Positions 8,908 through 17,372 of a stretch of DNA of 64,000 bases are shown one piece after another. The position numbers and the translations under genes are program-made. The notes beneath the pieces were generated by a model that searched no databases, was not told the DNA's origin, and saw only the letters and a program-made list of their open reading frames with translations. Positions within the stretch are counted from its first letter, which is position 1, and each line of letters opens with the position of its first letter. Source of the stretch: Fervidifonticultor_A sp037443565 (GTDB lineage Bacteria; Sysuimicrobiota; Sysuimicrobiia; Sysuimicrobiales; Humicultoraceae); assembly GCA_037443565.1 (NCBI GenBank), contig JBBIOB010000009.1, positions 1-64,000 of the forward strand, given 5' to 3'.

Positions 8908-11196
8908 ATGCCACCAGCGGGGTTTACCCGCGAGGATGTCCTGGAATACCACACTCGCGGCGGCAAGCCCGGCAAGATCGCGATTACGCTCACCAAACCC
9001 TGCGCGACGCAGCGCGACCTGACCCTGGCGTACAGCCCGGGGGTCGCGGTGCCCGTGCGCGAGATCCACAAAGATCCGCTCGACGCCTACGCCTACACCA
9101 GCAAGGGAAACCTCGTCGCGGTGCTCAGTAACGGGACGGCCATCCTGGGGCTCGGCAACCTCGGCCCGCTGGCCAGCAAACCCGTCATGGAGGGGAAGGC
9201 GCTGCTCTTCAAGCGGTTCGCCGACGTTGACGCGTTCGACATCGAGATCGACGCGAAGACGCCGGAAGAGATCATCGCCGCGGCCAAGGCGATGGCCCCC
9301 ACGTTCGGCGGAATCAACCTCGAGGACATCAAGGCGCCCGAGTGCTTCGAGGTGGAGGAGCGCCTCAAGGAAGAGCTCGACATCCCGGTCTTCCACGACG
9401 ACCAGCACGGCACCGCGATCATCAGCGGGGCCGGCCTGCTCAACGCCCTCGAGCTGGTCAACAAGCGCATCGACGAGATCACGGTGGTGGTCAGTGGCGC
9501 TGGCGCCTCGGCGATCGCCACCGCCGAGTTCTACATCGGGCTCGGCGTCCTGCGCGAGCACATCATCCTGTGCGACACCAAGGGCGTGGTCTACAAGGGC
9601 CGCACCGAGAACATGAACCCCTACAAGGAGCGGCTGGCGGTCGAGACCGAGGCGCGCACCCTGGCGGACGCGCTGCGCGGTGCCGACGTCTTCCTCGGCC
9701 TGTCCGGGCCGAACCTCGTCACGCGCGAGATGGTGCGCAGCATGGCCCGTGACCCCGTCATCTTCGCGATGGCCAACCCGGATCCCGAGATCCCCTACGA
9801 CGAGGCCAAGGCCGAGCGGCCCGAGGCCATCGTGGCCACCGGGCGCTCCGACTTCCCCAACCAGGTCAACAACGTCCTGGGGTTCCCGTTCATCTTCCGG
9901 GGCGCCCTCGATGTGCGGGCCCGGGCCATCAACGAGGAGATGAAGATGGCCGCGGCCAGGGCGCTCGCGGCGCTGGCCAAGGAGGAGGTCCCCGAGGTCG
10001 TGCTGCGGGCCTACGGCCTGACCGGCCTGCGGTTCGGCCGCGACTACATCATCCCCAAGCCCAACGACCCGCGCGTGCCGCTCTGGGTGGCGCCCGCGGT
10101 GGCCGAGGCGGCCATGAAGACCGGTGTGGCCCGCGTCCAGGTGGACATGAAGGAGTACCGGGACCGCCTGTCCCGCCGGCTCATTCCCGCCTGCCAGATC
10201 ATGAACACGATCGTGGCGCAGGCGCAGTCGTCGCCGCGGCGCATCGTCTTCCCAGAGGGCGAGGAGCCCAGCATCATCCGGGCCGCGGTCGTCGTGTCGA
10301 AGGATGGTATCGGGCATCCGATTCTCCTCGGCCGCAAGGAGGTCATCCGGCGGCGCATGGAGGAGATCCGGGTGACGGTCCCCCTCGAGATCATCGACTC
10401 GGAGGAAGCGCCGCAGCGCGAGCGCTACGCCGAGGCGCTGTTCTTCCTGCGGCAGCGCAAGGGGATGACACGCCGGGAGGCGATCACCCGCGTCATCCGG
10501 CCGGTGATGTACGGCGTCATGATGGTGCACACGGGCGACGCGGACGCCTGTCTGGCCGGGGTTGCCCACAACTATCCCGATGTGATCCGGCCGGCCCTGC
10601 AGGTCGTCGGCGTGGCCCCTGGATTCAAGCGTGTAGCCGGGCTGTACCTGGTCTTGTGGAACCAGAAGCTGTACCTGTTTGCCGATCCCACGGTGAACAT
10701 TGAATCGACGGCCGAGGACCTGGCCGATATCGCCATCATGGCCGCCGACCGCGCCATGGCCCTGCACATCTCGCCGCGGGTGGCGATGCTGTCGTTCTCG
10801 AGCTTCGGCTCGACGCGGCATCCGCTGTCCGAAAAGATCCGCCATGCCACCGAGCTCGTCCGGGCGCGGCGGCCAGACCTCATGGTGGACGGTGAGATGA
10901 TGGTCGAGACGGCGCTCAACCCGGCGCTGCGCGAGGCGGAGTATCCCTTCTCGGTGCTCAAGGGCGAGGCGAATGTCCTGGTCTTCCCGAGCCTGGAGGC
11001 CGCCAACGTCGCCTACAAGCTCATGGAGCACCTCGCCGGCGCCACGGTCGTGGGGCCGATCCTGATGGGCATGGGCCGCTCGATCCACATCCTGCCGCGG
11101 GGCGCGGAGGTGGACGCGATCGTCAACATGGCCGCGCTCGCGGTCACGGACGCGCAGTTACTGGAGATGCGGCCGCGCAGGGCTGCTGCCAGCTAG
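8908..11196 (+). CDS. maeB: NADP-dependent malic enzyme with C-terminal phosphotransacetylase-like domain
   Basis: MaeB decarboxylates malate to pyruvate while reducing NADP, supplying pyruvate and NADPH. At 762 residues it has the long bacterial form. The N-terminal catalytic half has YSPGVAVPVREI, TAILGLGNLGP and the metal-binding FDIEIDAKTPEE and FHDDQHGTA. The Rossmann motif SGAGASAIATAEF follows, and from about residue 430 there is a phosphate-acetyltransferase-like regulatory domain. The ATG at 8908 follows AGGGGTGA. In E. coli this domain responds to acetyl-CoA. The 145-bp gap upstream contains a C6G6 palindrome at 8845-8856 but no clear promoter. Pyruvate kinase, 1.7 kb downstream, feeds the same node. 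Confidence 0.95.
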   Translation: MPPAGFTREDVLEYHTRGGKPGKIAITLTKPCATQRDLTLAYSPGVAVPVREIHKDPLDAYAYTSKGNLVAVLSNGTAILGLGNLGPLASKPVMEGKALLFKRFADVDAFDIEIDAKTPEEIIAAAKAMAPTFGGINLEDIKAPECFEVEERLKEELDIPVFHDDQHGTAIISGAGLLNALELVNKRIDEITVVVSGAGASAIATAEFYIGLGVLREHIILCDTKGVVYKGRTENMNPYKERLAVETEARTLADALRGADVFLGLSGPNLVTREMVRSMARDPVIFAMANPDPEIPYDEAKAERPEAIVATGRSDFPNQVNNVLGFPFIFRGALDVRARAINEEMKMAAARALAALAKEEVPEVVLRAYGLTGLRFGRDYIIPKPNDPRVPLWVAPAVAEAAMKTGVARVQVDMKEYRDRLSRRLIPACQIMNTIVAQAQSSPRRIVFPEGEEPSIIRAAVVVSKDGIGHPILLGRKEVIRRRMEEIRVTVPLEIIDSEEAPQRERYAEALFFLRQRKGMTRREAITRVIRPVMYGVMMVHTGDADACLAGVAHNYPDVIRPALQVVGVAPGFKRVAGLYLVLWNQKLYLFADPTVNIESTAEDLADIAIMAADRAMALHISPRVAMLSFSSFGSTRHPLSEKIRHATELVRARRPDLMVDGEMMVETALNPALREAEYPFSVLKGEANVLVFPSLEAANVAYKLMEHLAGATVVGPILMGMGRSIHILPRGAEVDAIVNMAALAVTDAQLLEMRPRRAAAS

Positions 11197-11225
11197 GCAG
11201 TCGGCGCGCCCGCAAGATAGACCAA

Positions 11226-11256
11226 GGAAGGGGCGGACGAAGTGTCCGCCCCTTCC
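11226..11256. terminator. Perfect hairpin between convergent genes
   Basis: Thirteen base pairs close the 5-nt loop GAAGT at 11239-11243. It lies between the end of maeB and the end of the spermidine-synthase-like gene on the other strand. No T-tract is present. Confidence 0.6.
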
Positions 11257-11295
11257 ACATGCCCGCGCACGCTCGAGGGCGCGGCTTCGCGCCGG

Positions 11296-12840
11296 CTATC
11301 GGGCACGTTCCGGCTCCCAGCCGTACACCGGCAGGATGTCCACCGGCGCGTAGTCGTCGGTGAGCAGCGGCACGTCGTCGGTCGCGATCCGGCCGCCGTA
11401 GTAGTCGCGCGCGTACCGGTCGAGCGGCAGCATCACGCGCCGCTCATCGCGCAGGCGGCGCGCCGCCGCGGCGATCTCGTCGGCGGTCCGCCCGGCCCGG
11501 CCCGTGGCAATCAGCATGATCGTGCGGGTCTCGGTCGTGTTCCTCGCCAACCCAAACGCCACCGGAAACGGGTACAGCCCTGCAAAGATACTGCCGTAGG
11601 TCCTGTGCAGGGCCCGGTAGAGCCGGCTGTTCGAGCCCTCCAGCGCCCCGATGATGTTCGACGCCACCACGCCGCCTGACGTGAGGCGGTCGCGCACGGT
11701 TTCCAGGAACTCCTTCGTCGCCAGATGGAAGGGGATCCCCTCGGCAAAGTAGGCGTCCAGGATGATCAGATCGTAGCGCGCGTCCGTCCGCCGTAGGAAG
11801 ACGCGGCCGTCCTGGACGACGATCCGGTGGCGCGCATCCTCACGGACTTCGAAGAAGCGCTTCGCGACGTCCACCACTGCGGGGTCGAGCTCGATGCTGT
11901 CCACGACGACACTCGGATAGTCACGGCCGAAGCGCTTGGAGATCGCGCCCGCGCCCAAGCCGATCATCAGCACCCGGCGGATGTTGGGATTGAACGCCAG
12001 GGCCAGGTGCGCGTACGACGTGTACAGGAACGGGCTCTCGTAGGGGTCGCGCAGCACCATGCCGCCCTGAAACGAGCGGTTGAACCGAAGGTAGCGGTTC
12101 AGGCCGTCCTCCAGCACGCTGATCTGATGGTACGCGCTGTCGCGCTCGAAGACCACGCGCTGCTCTGGCAGGCGGATCGGCGTGCCCTGCGCGGGCCCCG
12201 CGGCTAGGGCCAGCGGCACGATCAGCACGAGCCCCACGGCGGTGCTCAGCGCCGGTCTCGGCGCGCGCGCGTACCCTACGGCCAGCAGCCCCGCGAGCAC
12301 CAGCAGCCCCCCGCCGAGCAGCAGGAGGATCGCCCGGACGCCCATCGCCGGGATCAGGAAGAACGCCGTCCCGATGGTGCCGGCGATGCTGCCGGCCGTC
12401 GACAGCGCGTAGAGGGTGCCGGCACTGGTGCCGACGGTCGCCAGGTCGCGGGCTTCGAGCTTGATGGCAAACGGCGACGCGGTCCCCATGAGCACGCTGG
12501 GGATGGCGAACAGCACGATTGACGCCAGCAGCGGGCTGAGGCGCGGGCCCAGGTCCCACGCGTCGAACGCGACGAGCACCGGCCGCGCGATGACGGTGAG
12601 CGCCAGGATCGCCAGGCCAGCCATCGCGAGCAGCGTCGCCAGCACCGAGGCCCTGGGCCACCGGTCGGCCATGGTCCCGCCCAGGTAGTACCCCAGGCTG
12701 AGCGCGCCCAGGAAGATGCCGATCAGCGCGCCCCACACAAAGACCGAGCTGCCGAAGAACGGGGCGATCACCCGGCTGCCGACGATTTGCAGTCCCATCA
12801 GGATGGCGCCGCTCCCGAAGACGACCACACGCAGAACCAC
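11296..12840 (-). CDS. Membrane-fused spermidine-synthase-like methyltransferase-fold protein
   Basis: About 514 residues. The N-terminal 230 or so form roughly seven to eight hydrophobic helices resembling half an MFS transporter, starting with VGSRVIAPFFGSSVFVWG. The C-terminal half is a Rossmann-fold spermidine synthase domain with the nucleoside-binding VLMIGLGAGAISKRF, the acidic SIELDPAVVDVA and LIILDAYFAEGIPF. These fused proteins are often called spermidine synthases, but many probably do not aminopropylate putrescine and their substrate is unknown. The GTG at 12840 is chosen because GGGAGGGA precedes it. The gene runs divergently from pyruvate kinase and converges with maeB. Confidence 0.85.
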   Translation of the reverse strand: MVLRVVVFGSGAILMGLQIVGSRVIAPFFGSSVFVWGALIGIFLGALSLGYYLGGTMADRWPRASVLATLLAMAGLAILALTVIARPVLVAFDAWDLGPRLSPLLASIVLFAIPSVLMGTASPFAIKLEARDLATVGTSAGTLYALSTAGSIAGTIGTAFFLIPAMGVRAILLLLGGGLLVLAGLLAVGYARAPRPALSTAVGLVLIVPLALAAGPAQGTPIRLPEQRVVFERDSAYHQISVLEDGLNRYLRFNRSFQGGMVLRDPYESPFLYTSYAHLALAFNPNIRRVLMIGLGAGAISKRFGRDYPSVVVDSIELDPAVVDVAKRFFEVREDARHRIVVQDGRVFLRRTDARYDLIILDAYFAEGIPFHLATKEFLETVRDRLTSGGVVASNIIGALEGSNSRLYRALHRTYGSIFAGLYPFPVAFGLARNTTETRTIMLIATGRAGRTADEIAAAARRLRDERRVMLPLDRYARDYYGGRIATDDVPLLTDDYAPVDILPVYGWEPERAR

Positions 12841-12919
12841 CGAATCCCTCCCTGCATGGACGAGTCGTCTATGACTTCGCCCCACTGCGGAGGCGGGCCT
12901 TCTGTCTCGGCCGGACGGC

Positions 12920-12928
12920 TGGTATACT
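12920..12928 (+). promoter_or_regulatory. Extended -10 promoter of pyk
   Basis: TGGTATACT is a near-perfect extended -10 located 17 nt before the pyk ATG. The transcript would begin near 12935 with a leader of only about 10 nt. No good -35 is present, as expected for extended -10 promoters. Confidence 0.6.
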
Positions 12929-12945
12929 GCCCGAGGATTCCCCCT

Positions 12946-14370
12946 ATGCGCGCCACAGGACGGACGAAGATCGTCGCCACGCTGGGCCCGGCGTCGGAGT
13001 CGCCCGAGGTCATCGGCCGCATGCTCGACGCCGGGCTAGACGTCGTGCGCCTGAACTTCTCGCACGGCACGCCCGCCGAGCACGCGCGCAGGCTCAAGAC
13101 CGCGCGCGCGGCCGCGGGTGAGCGCGGTATCCCGCTGGCGGCATTGCAGGATCTACCCGGACCCAAACTGCGGATCGGCGGGCTGCCGGGCGGATGGCGG
13201 ACGCTGACCACGGGACAGGAGGTCGTGCTCGCTCCGGGGAGCGTTGAGGACGGCGACGCGGCCGTGCCTGTCGCCTACCGGCACCTGGCCGCCGACGTGC
13301 GTGAAGGCACCAGGATCTTCCTCCAAGACGGCGAGCTCGCCCTCGTGGTTCGCGCGATCGAGGCTCCTCGTGTCCACTGCCTCGTCGAATCCGGCGGCCT
13401 GCTGCGCCAGCACGCGGGGCTGAACCTGCCGGGGGTCCGCCTGAGCGTCCCGGCGGTGACCGACGAGGACCTGCGCCACCTCGACTGGGGCATCGCGCAC
13501 GACGTGGAGTTCATCGGCCTGTCGTTCCTCGAGCGCGCCGAAGAGGTCGAGCGGGTCCGACGGCTCTTGATCGAGCGTGGGTGCCGGCAGCAGATTATCG
13601 CCAAGATCGAACGCCGGCAGGCCCTGGAGCACATCGAGGACATCGCAGCCGCCGCGGATGCCGTGATGGTAGCGAGGGGCGACCTGGCCGTGGAGACCTC
13701 CATCGAGGAGGTCCCGATCGTCCAGAAGTCGATCATCGGCCTGTGCAACCGGTTGGGCCGGCCGGTGATCACCGCCACGCAGATGCTGGAGAGCATGGTC
13801 GAGCGACCGCGGCCGACGCGCGCCGAGGCCGCCGACGTGGCCAACGCGGTCTACGACGGCACCGATGCGCTGATGCTCTCCGGGGAGACCGCGATTGGCG
13901 CCTTCCCGGTTGCGGCTGTGGCCACCATGGCCGCCATCGCGGCCCGGGCTGAGGCCGGGCTCCCCCACGACGTATGGTTCGCCGCCCGGGCGCGCGAGCG
14001 CAGCGGCGACACCGGCGAGGCGATCGCCCTGGCGGCGTGCCAGGCCGCGCAGGCCATCGACGCCCGGGCCATCGTGGCCGCCACCGAGTCGGGCAGCACG
14101 GCCCGGCGCGTCTCGCGGCTGCGCCCGTCGCGGCCCGTCGTCGCGGTGACGCGCTCGCCGTGGACGTGGCGGCAGCTCGCGCTGGTCTGGGGCGTGCACC
14201 CGGTCCTGGTCGACGAGGTCAGCGACGTCGACCAGCTCATCGCGCAGGGCATCCGCGCCGCCCGGGCTCTGGGCGTGGCGTCGCCCGGCGACCGGATCGT
14301 CGTGACCGCCGGCGTCCCCATCGGCCGGCCGGGGACCACCAACGCCCTGAGGGTCATCACCGTGGAGTGA
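12946..14370 (+). CDS. pyk: Pyruvate kinase
   Basis: Catalyses the last step of glycolysis, phosphoenolpyruvate plus ADP to pyruvate plus ATP. The protein has 474 residues, standard length. In order it has TKIVATLGPAS, VVRLNFSHG, LQDLPGPKLRIG, the catalytic Lys in IIAKIERRQALEHI, the metal-binding VMVARGDLAVE, and VITATQMLESMVERPRPTRA. A C-terminal allosteric domain follows. The ATG at 12946 is the first that fits the conserved N-terminus and lies just after an extended -10 box. The M3 peptidase gene follows after 13 bp, so the two are probably co-transcribed. Confidence 0.96.
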   Translation: MRATGRTKIVATLGPASESPEVIGRMLDAGLDVVRLNFSHGTPAEHARRLKTARAAAGERGIPLAALQDLPGPKLRIGGLPGGWRTLTTGQEVVLAPGSVEDGDAAVPVAYRHLAADVREGTRIFLQDGELALVVRAIEAPRVHCLVESGGLLRQHAGLNLPGVRLSVPAVTDEDLRHLDWGIAHDVEFIGLSFLERAEEVERVRRLLIERGCRQQIIAKIERRQALEHIEDIAAAADAVMVARGDLAVETSIEEVPIVQKSIIGLCNRLGRPVITATQMLESMVERPRPTRAEAADVANAVYDGTDALMLSGETAIGAFPVAAVATMAAIAARAEAGLPHDVWFAARARERSGDTGEAIALAACQAAQAIDARAIVAATESGSTARRVSRLRPSRPVVAVTRSPWTWRQLALVWGVHPVLVDEVSDVDQLIAQGIRAARALGVASPGDRIVVTAGVPIGRPGTTNALRVITVE

Positions 14371-14383
14371 GGAGGCACGCGCT

Positions 14384-16111
14384 ATGGCAGTTGTCGTCGA
14401 TCTCGACCAGACATTTCCCCGCCGGTTCGTGCCGACCGATGCCGATCCGGGCACCTGGGACCAGATGGAGCCGCTCTTCCAGCGGCTGCTGGCCGCCGAG
14501 CCCGGGTCTCCGGCGGATCTCGAGCGCTGGCTCGAAGACGCAAGCGAGCTCTTGTCGGTGATCGATGAGGAACGTGCCAGGCGCTACGTCGCCATGACCT
14601 GCCAGACCGACGACCCTGCCCGCGAGCAGGCGTTCCTGTTCTTCATCGAGCAGATCGTGCCCAAGGTCAAGCCGCTGGCGCATGCGCTCGACGAGGCCTA
14701 CCTGCGCTCGCCCCACCGAGCCCAGCTCCCTCCGCGCTACCGGCTGCTCGACCGGATCATCGAGAATCGGGTCAGCCTGTTCCGGCCCGAGAACGTGCCG
14801 CTGGAGACCGACGAGGCCCGGCTCAAGCAGCAGTACCAGAAGATCACGGGCGCCATGACCGTGGTCTTTCGCGGACAGGAGCACACGCTGCAGCAGATGG
14901 CGCGCTACTTGGAAGAGACCGACCGGTCGCTGCGTGAAGAGGCCTGGAGGCTCGTGGCCGAGCGCCGGCTGGTCGACCGCGGCGCCCTGGACGAGCTCTT
15001 CGACCGAGTGCTGGCGCTGCGGGAGCAGATCGCCCGTCAGGCAGGATGCGCCGACTATCGCGAGTACGCCTTCCGCCAGCGCGAGCGGTTCGACTACACG
15101 CCCGAGGACTGCCTCCGGTTCCACGACGCGGTGGAGCGTCAGGTGATGCCGCTCGCGCGCCGGCTCGTGGAGGAGCGCCGGCAGGCGCTGGGCCTCGACG
15201 TGGTGCGACCCTGGGACATGCACGTGGACCCGCATGGCCGGCCGCCCCTGCGGCCGTTCGAGACCGCGACACAGCTCGCCTCGGGGGTCGAGGAGATCTT
15301 CAGCCGCGTGGATCCTGCGCTGGGCCGGCAGTTTCGCTTCCTGCGGGACCGCGAGCTGCTCGACCTCGAGAGCCGGAAGGGGAAGGCGCCCGGCGGCTAC
15401 CAGAGCACGCTGAACGAACGCCGCGTGCCCTTCATCTTCATGAACGCCGTCGGGCGCGACGATGACCTTCGCATCCTGCTGCACGAGGGCGGGCACGCCT
15501 TCCACATGCTGGCGGCGCGGCGCGACCCTATCGCCGAGTACCGCGCCGCGCCGCTGGAGTTCTGCGAGGTGGCCTCGATGGGGATGGAGCTGCTGGCGAG
15601 CGACCACATCGGGGTCTTCTACCCGTCGACCGAGGATGCGCGGCGGTCACACCGCGAGATGCTCGAGCGGTCGATCGCGCTGTTTCCCTGGGTCGCAACG
15701 ATCGACGCGTTCCAGCACTGGCTGTATACGCATCCGAGCCATTCACACGCGGAGCGTCGCCACGCCTGGATCCAGACACTTCGGCGATTCAACCCCGGGG
15801 TCGATCACTCGGGCCTGGAGGAGATCGAGGCCTCGCTGTGGCACCGGCAGCTCCACCTGTTCCTCGCGCCGTTCTACTACATCGAGTACGCGATCGCCCA
15901 GATCGGCGCCCTGCAGGTGTGGCGCCGTGCGCGGCAGGACCATGCCGGGGCGGTCCGGCGCTATCTCGGGGCGCTGGCGCTGGGGGGGACGGAGCCGCTG
16001 CCCGCGCTGTTCGCGGCCGCGGGCGCGGAGTTCGACTTCTCGGCCGGCACGCTCGGCCCACTCATGGACGAGCTGTCCGTGGTGCTGGAGGGGACGCGGC
16101 CGGAGGCGTGA
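14384..16111 (+). CDS. M3-family zinc metallopeptidase, oligoendopeptidase F-like
   Basis: 575 residues of a thimet-oligopeptidase-fold enzyme that cuts short peptides in the cytoplasm. The active site is HEGGHAFHML near residue 366 (HExxH) with the third zinc ligand in EFCEVASMGMELL about 25 residues later, exactly the M3 arrangement. There is no signal peptide. The start has GAGGAGG upstream. It sits 13 bp behind pyk and ends before the convergent LLM oxidoreductase. The natural peptides are unknown; recycling of peptides from protein turnover is the usual view. Confidence 0.92.
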   Translation: MAVVVDLDQTFPRRFVPTDADPGTWDQMEPLFQRLLAAEPGSPADLERWLEDASELLSVIDEERARRYVAMTCQTDDPAREQAFLFFIEQIVPKVKPLAHALDEAYLRSPHRAQLPPRYRLLDRIIENRVSLFRPENVPLETDEARLKQQYQKITGAMTVVFRGQEHTLQQMARYLEETDRSLREEAWRLVAERRLVDRGALDELFDRVLALREQIARQAGCADYREYAFRQRERFDYTPEDCLRFHDAVERQVMPLARRLVEERRQALGLDVVRPWDMHVDPHGRPPLRPFETATQLASGVEEIFSRVDPALGRQFRFLRDRELLDLESRKGKAPGGYQSTLNERRVPFIFMNAVGRDDDLRILLHEGGHAFHMLAARRDPIAEYRAAPLEFCEVASMGMELLASDHIGVFYPSTEDARRSHREMLERSIALFPWVATIDAFQHWLYTHPSHSHAERRHAWIQTLRRFNPGVDHSGLEEIEASLWHRQLHLFLAPFYYIEYAIAQIGALQVWRRARQDHAGAVRRYLGALALGGTEPLPALFAAAGAEFDFSAGTLGPLMDELSVVLEGTRPEA

Positions 16112-16149
16112 CCGGCGCCGACGCCGGAGGCCCTTCCGGTCGTTGCAGG

Positions 16150-17169
16150 TCAGCCGGTCCGCAGCGCGTCCAGGAGCGCCCGCCAGACCTCAGCGCGCCG
16201 CCCCGGTACCGGCGCCTCGTACGAGGCCAGACGGTCCACGATGCCCGCGTACTCCGCGCGCAGCCTGGCGGCCACCTCGTCCGGAGTCCCCCACACCGCG
16301 CAGGCTTCCAGCATCTCGTCGGTCACCAGCGCCGGCATCTCGTCCCACTGCCCGCGGGCGGCGAGGCGACTCAGCCGCTCGCCGGTCTCGGCCCAGCCGT
16401 GGAGTTCCAGCACCGGACGGTACGTTGGGGTCGACGCATAGAAGGAGAGCGATCGGCGGATCTCGCGCAGCGCTGAGGCGACCTCATCCGATGTGCCGGC
16501 GGCGGTGAGGACGCTGCACGCCACGCTGAAGGCGCGGCGCGGCCGACCCGTGCGCGCAAGTCCGGCCTCAATCTGCGGGAGGACCACCTCGCGCAGGTAC
16601 CGGCGCGTGTGAAATGGATGTACGTGGAACCCATCGGCGATCTCGCCGGCCAGCCGGCACATCCGCGCGCCGACGCCTGCGATCCAGATTTGGAGCCCGG
16701 GCGGCGTGGGCCCCGGCGGCGTGAAGAACGGGGTCATCAACGAGAGCGCGATGTAGCGGCCCTGGAAGTTGAGCGCCCGGCCCTCGGCCCATGACGTCCA
16801 GACCTCGCGGATCGCGCCGACGACCTCGCGGAGCTTGGGGGCCGGCGGATCCCACGCCATGCCGAACCGCCGCGTGACGTGGGCCTTGACCTGCGTGCCG
16901 AGTCCCAGGATGAACCGCCCGCCGCTGAGCTGTTCCAGATCCCACGCCGTGTGCGCCAGGACCGTCGGGCTTCGCGTGAAGGCGAGCGCGATGGCCGTGC
17001 CGAGCGTCAGGCGCGTCGTGTGCGCCGCGGCCAGCGCGAGCCCGAGGAACGGATCGCGGTCGGTCTCGCTGATCCACAACCCATCGAATCCCAGAGCCTC
17101 AACCGCCCGCGCGATCTCCGGGACCTCGGCGAGGGTGCGGTACACCAGACGAGCGTCCACCTGCATCAT
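16150..17169 (-). CDS. LLM-class (luciferase-like) F420-dependent oxidoreductase
   Basis: 339 residues of a TIM-barrel flavin or F420 oxidoreductase. Family features are EALGFDGLWISETDRDPF, TTRLTLGTAIALAF, LEQLSGGRFILGLGTQVKAHV and WIAGVGARMCRLAGEIADGF. The overall pattern resembles the F420-dependent TIGR03617-type group more than FMN-dependent monooxygenases. The ATG at 17169 is supported by GAGGGG 5 nt upstream; the frame stays open further but lacks similarity there. Substrate is unknown. If F420 is the cofactor the genome should also encode F420 synthesis, which is not in this window. Confidence 0.85.
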   Translation of the reverse strand: MMQVDARLVYRTLAEVPEIARAVEALGFDGLWISETDRDPFLGLALAAAHTTRLTLGTAIALAFTRSPTVLAHTAWDLEQLSGGRFILGLGTQVKAHVTRRFGMAWDPPAPKLREVVGAIREVWTSWAEGRALNFQGRYIALSLMTPFFTPPGPTPPGLQIWIAGVGARMCRLAGEIADGFHVHPFHTRRYLREVVLPQIEAGLARTGRPRRAFSVACSVLTAAGTSDEVASALREIRRSLSFYASTPTYRPVLELHGWAETGERLSRLAARGQWDEMPALVTDEMLEACAVWGTPDEVAARLRAEYAGIVDRLASYEAPVPGRRAEVWRALLDALRTG

Positions 17170-17372
17170 GTGATCCCCCTCGTCGGCATTCGATATCTCG
17201 ATCGATCTCTTGCCCGGCGCCGTGGCGCCGCGCTGCGCCCGTGGTTCCATTGATGCTCTTGCGCGTTGGGGCAGGAGATCCCTCCGCGGCGACGAATCCG
17301 TTGGACTTGCGGGAGAGGCCGGAGGGAAAGACGGCCTGGGGAGGGTGATCGGCGCACCGGAGACGGTGCTGC

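Noticed and set aside
8215..11088. A 957-codon open frame on the reverse strand across maeB
   Set aside because: It is antisense to a well-conserved enzyme, has no recognisable domain and is rich in Arg, His, Gly and Asp, as expected for a GC-rich shadow frame.
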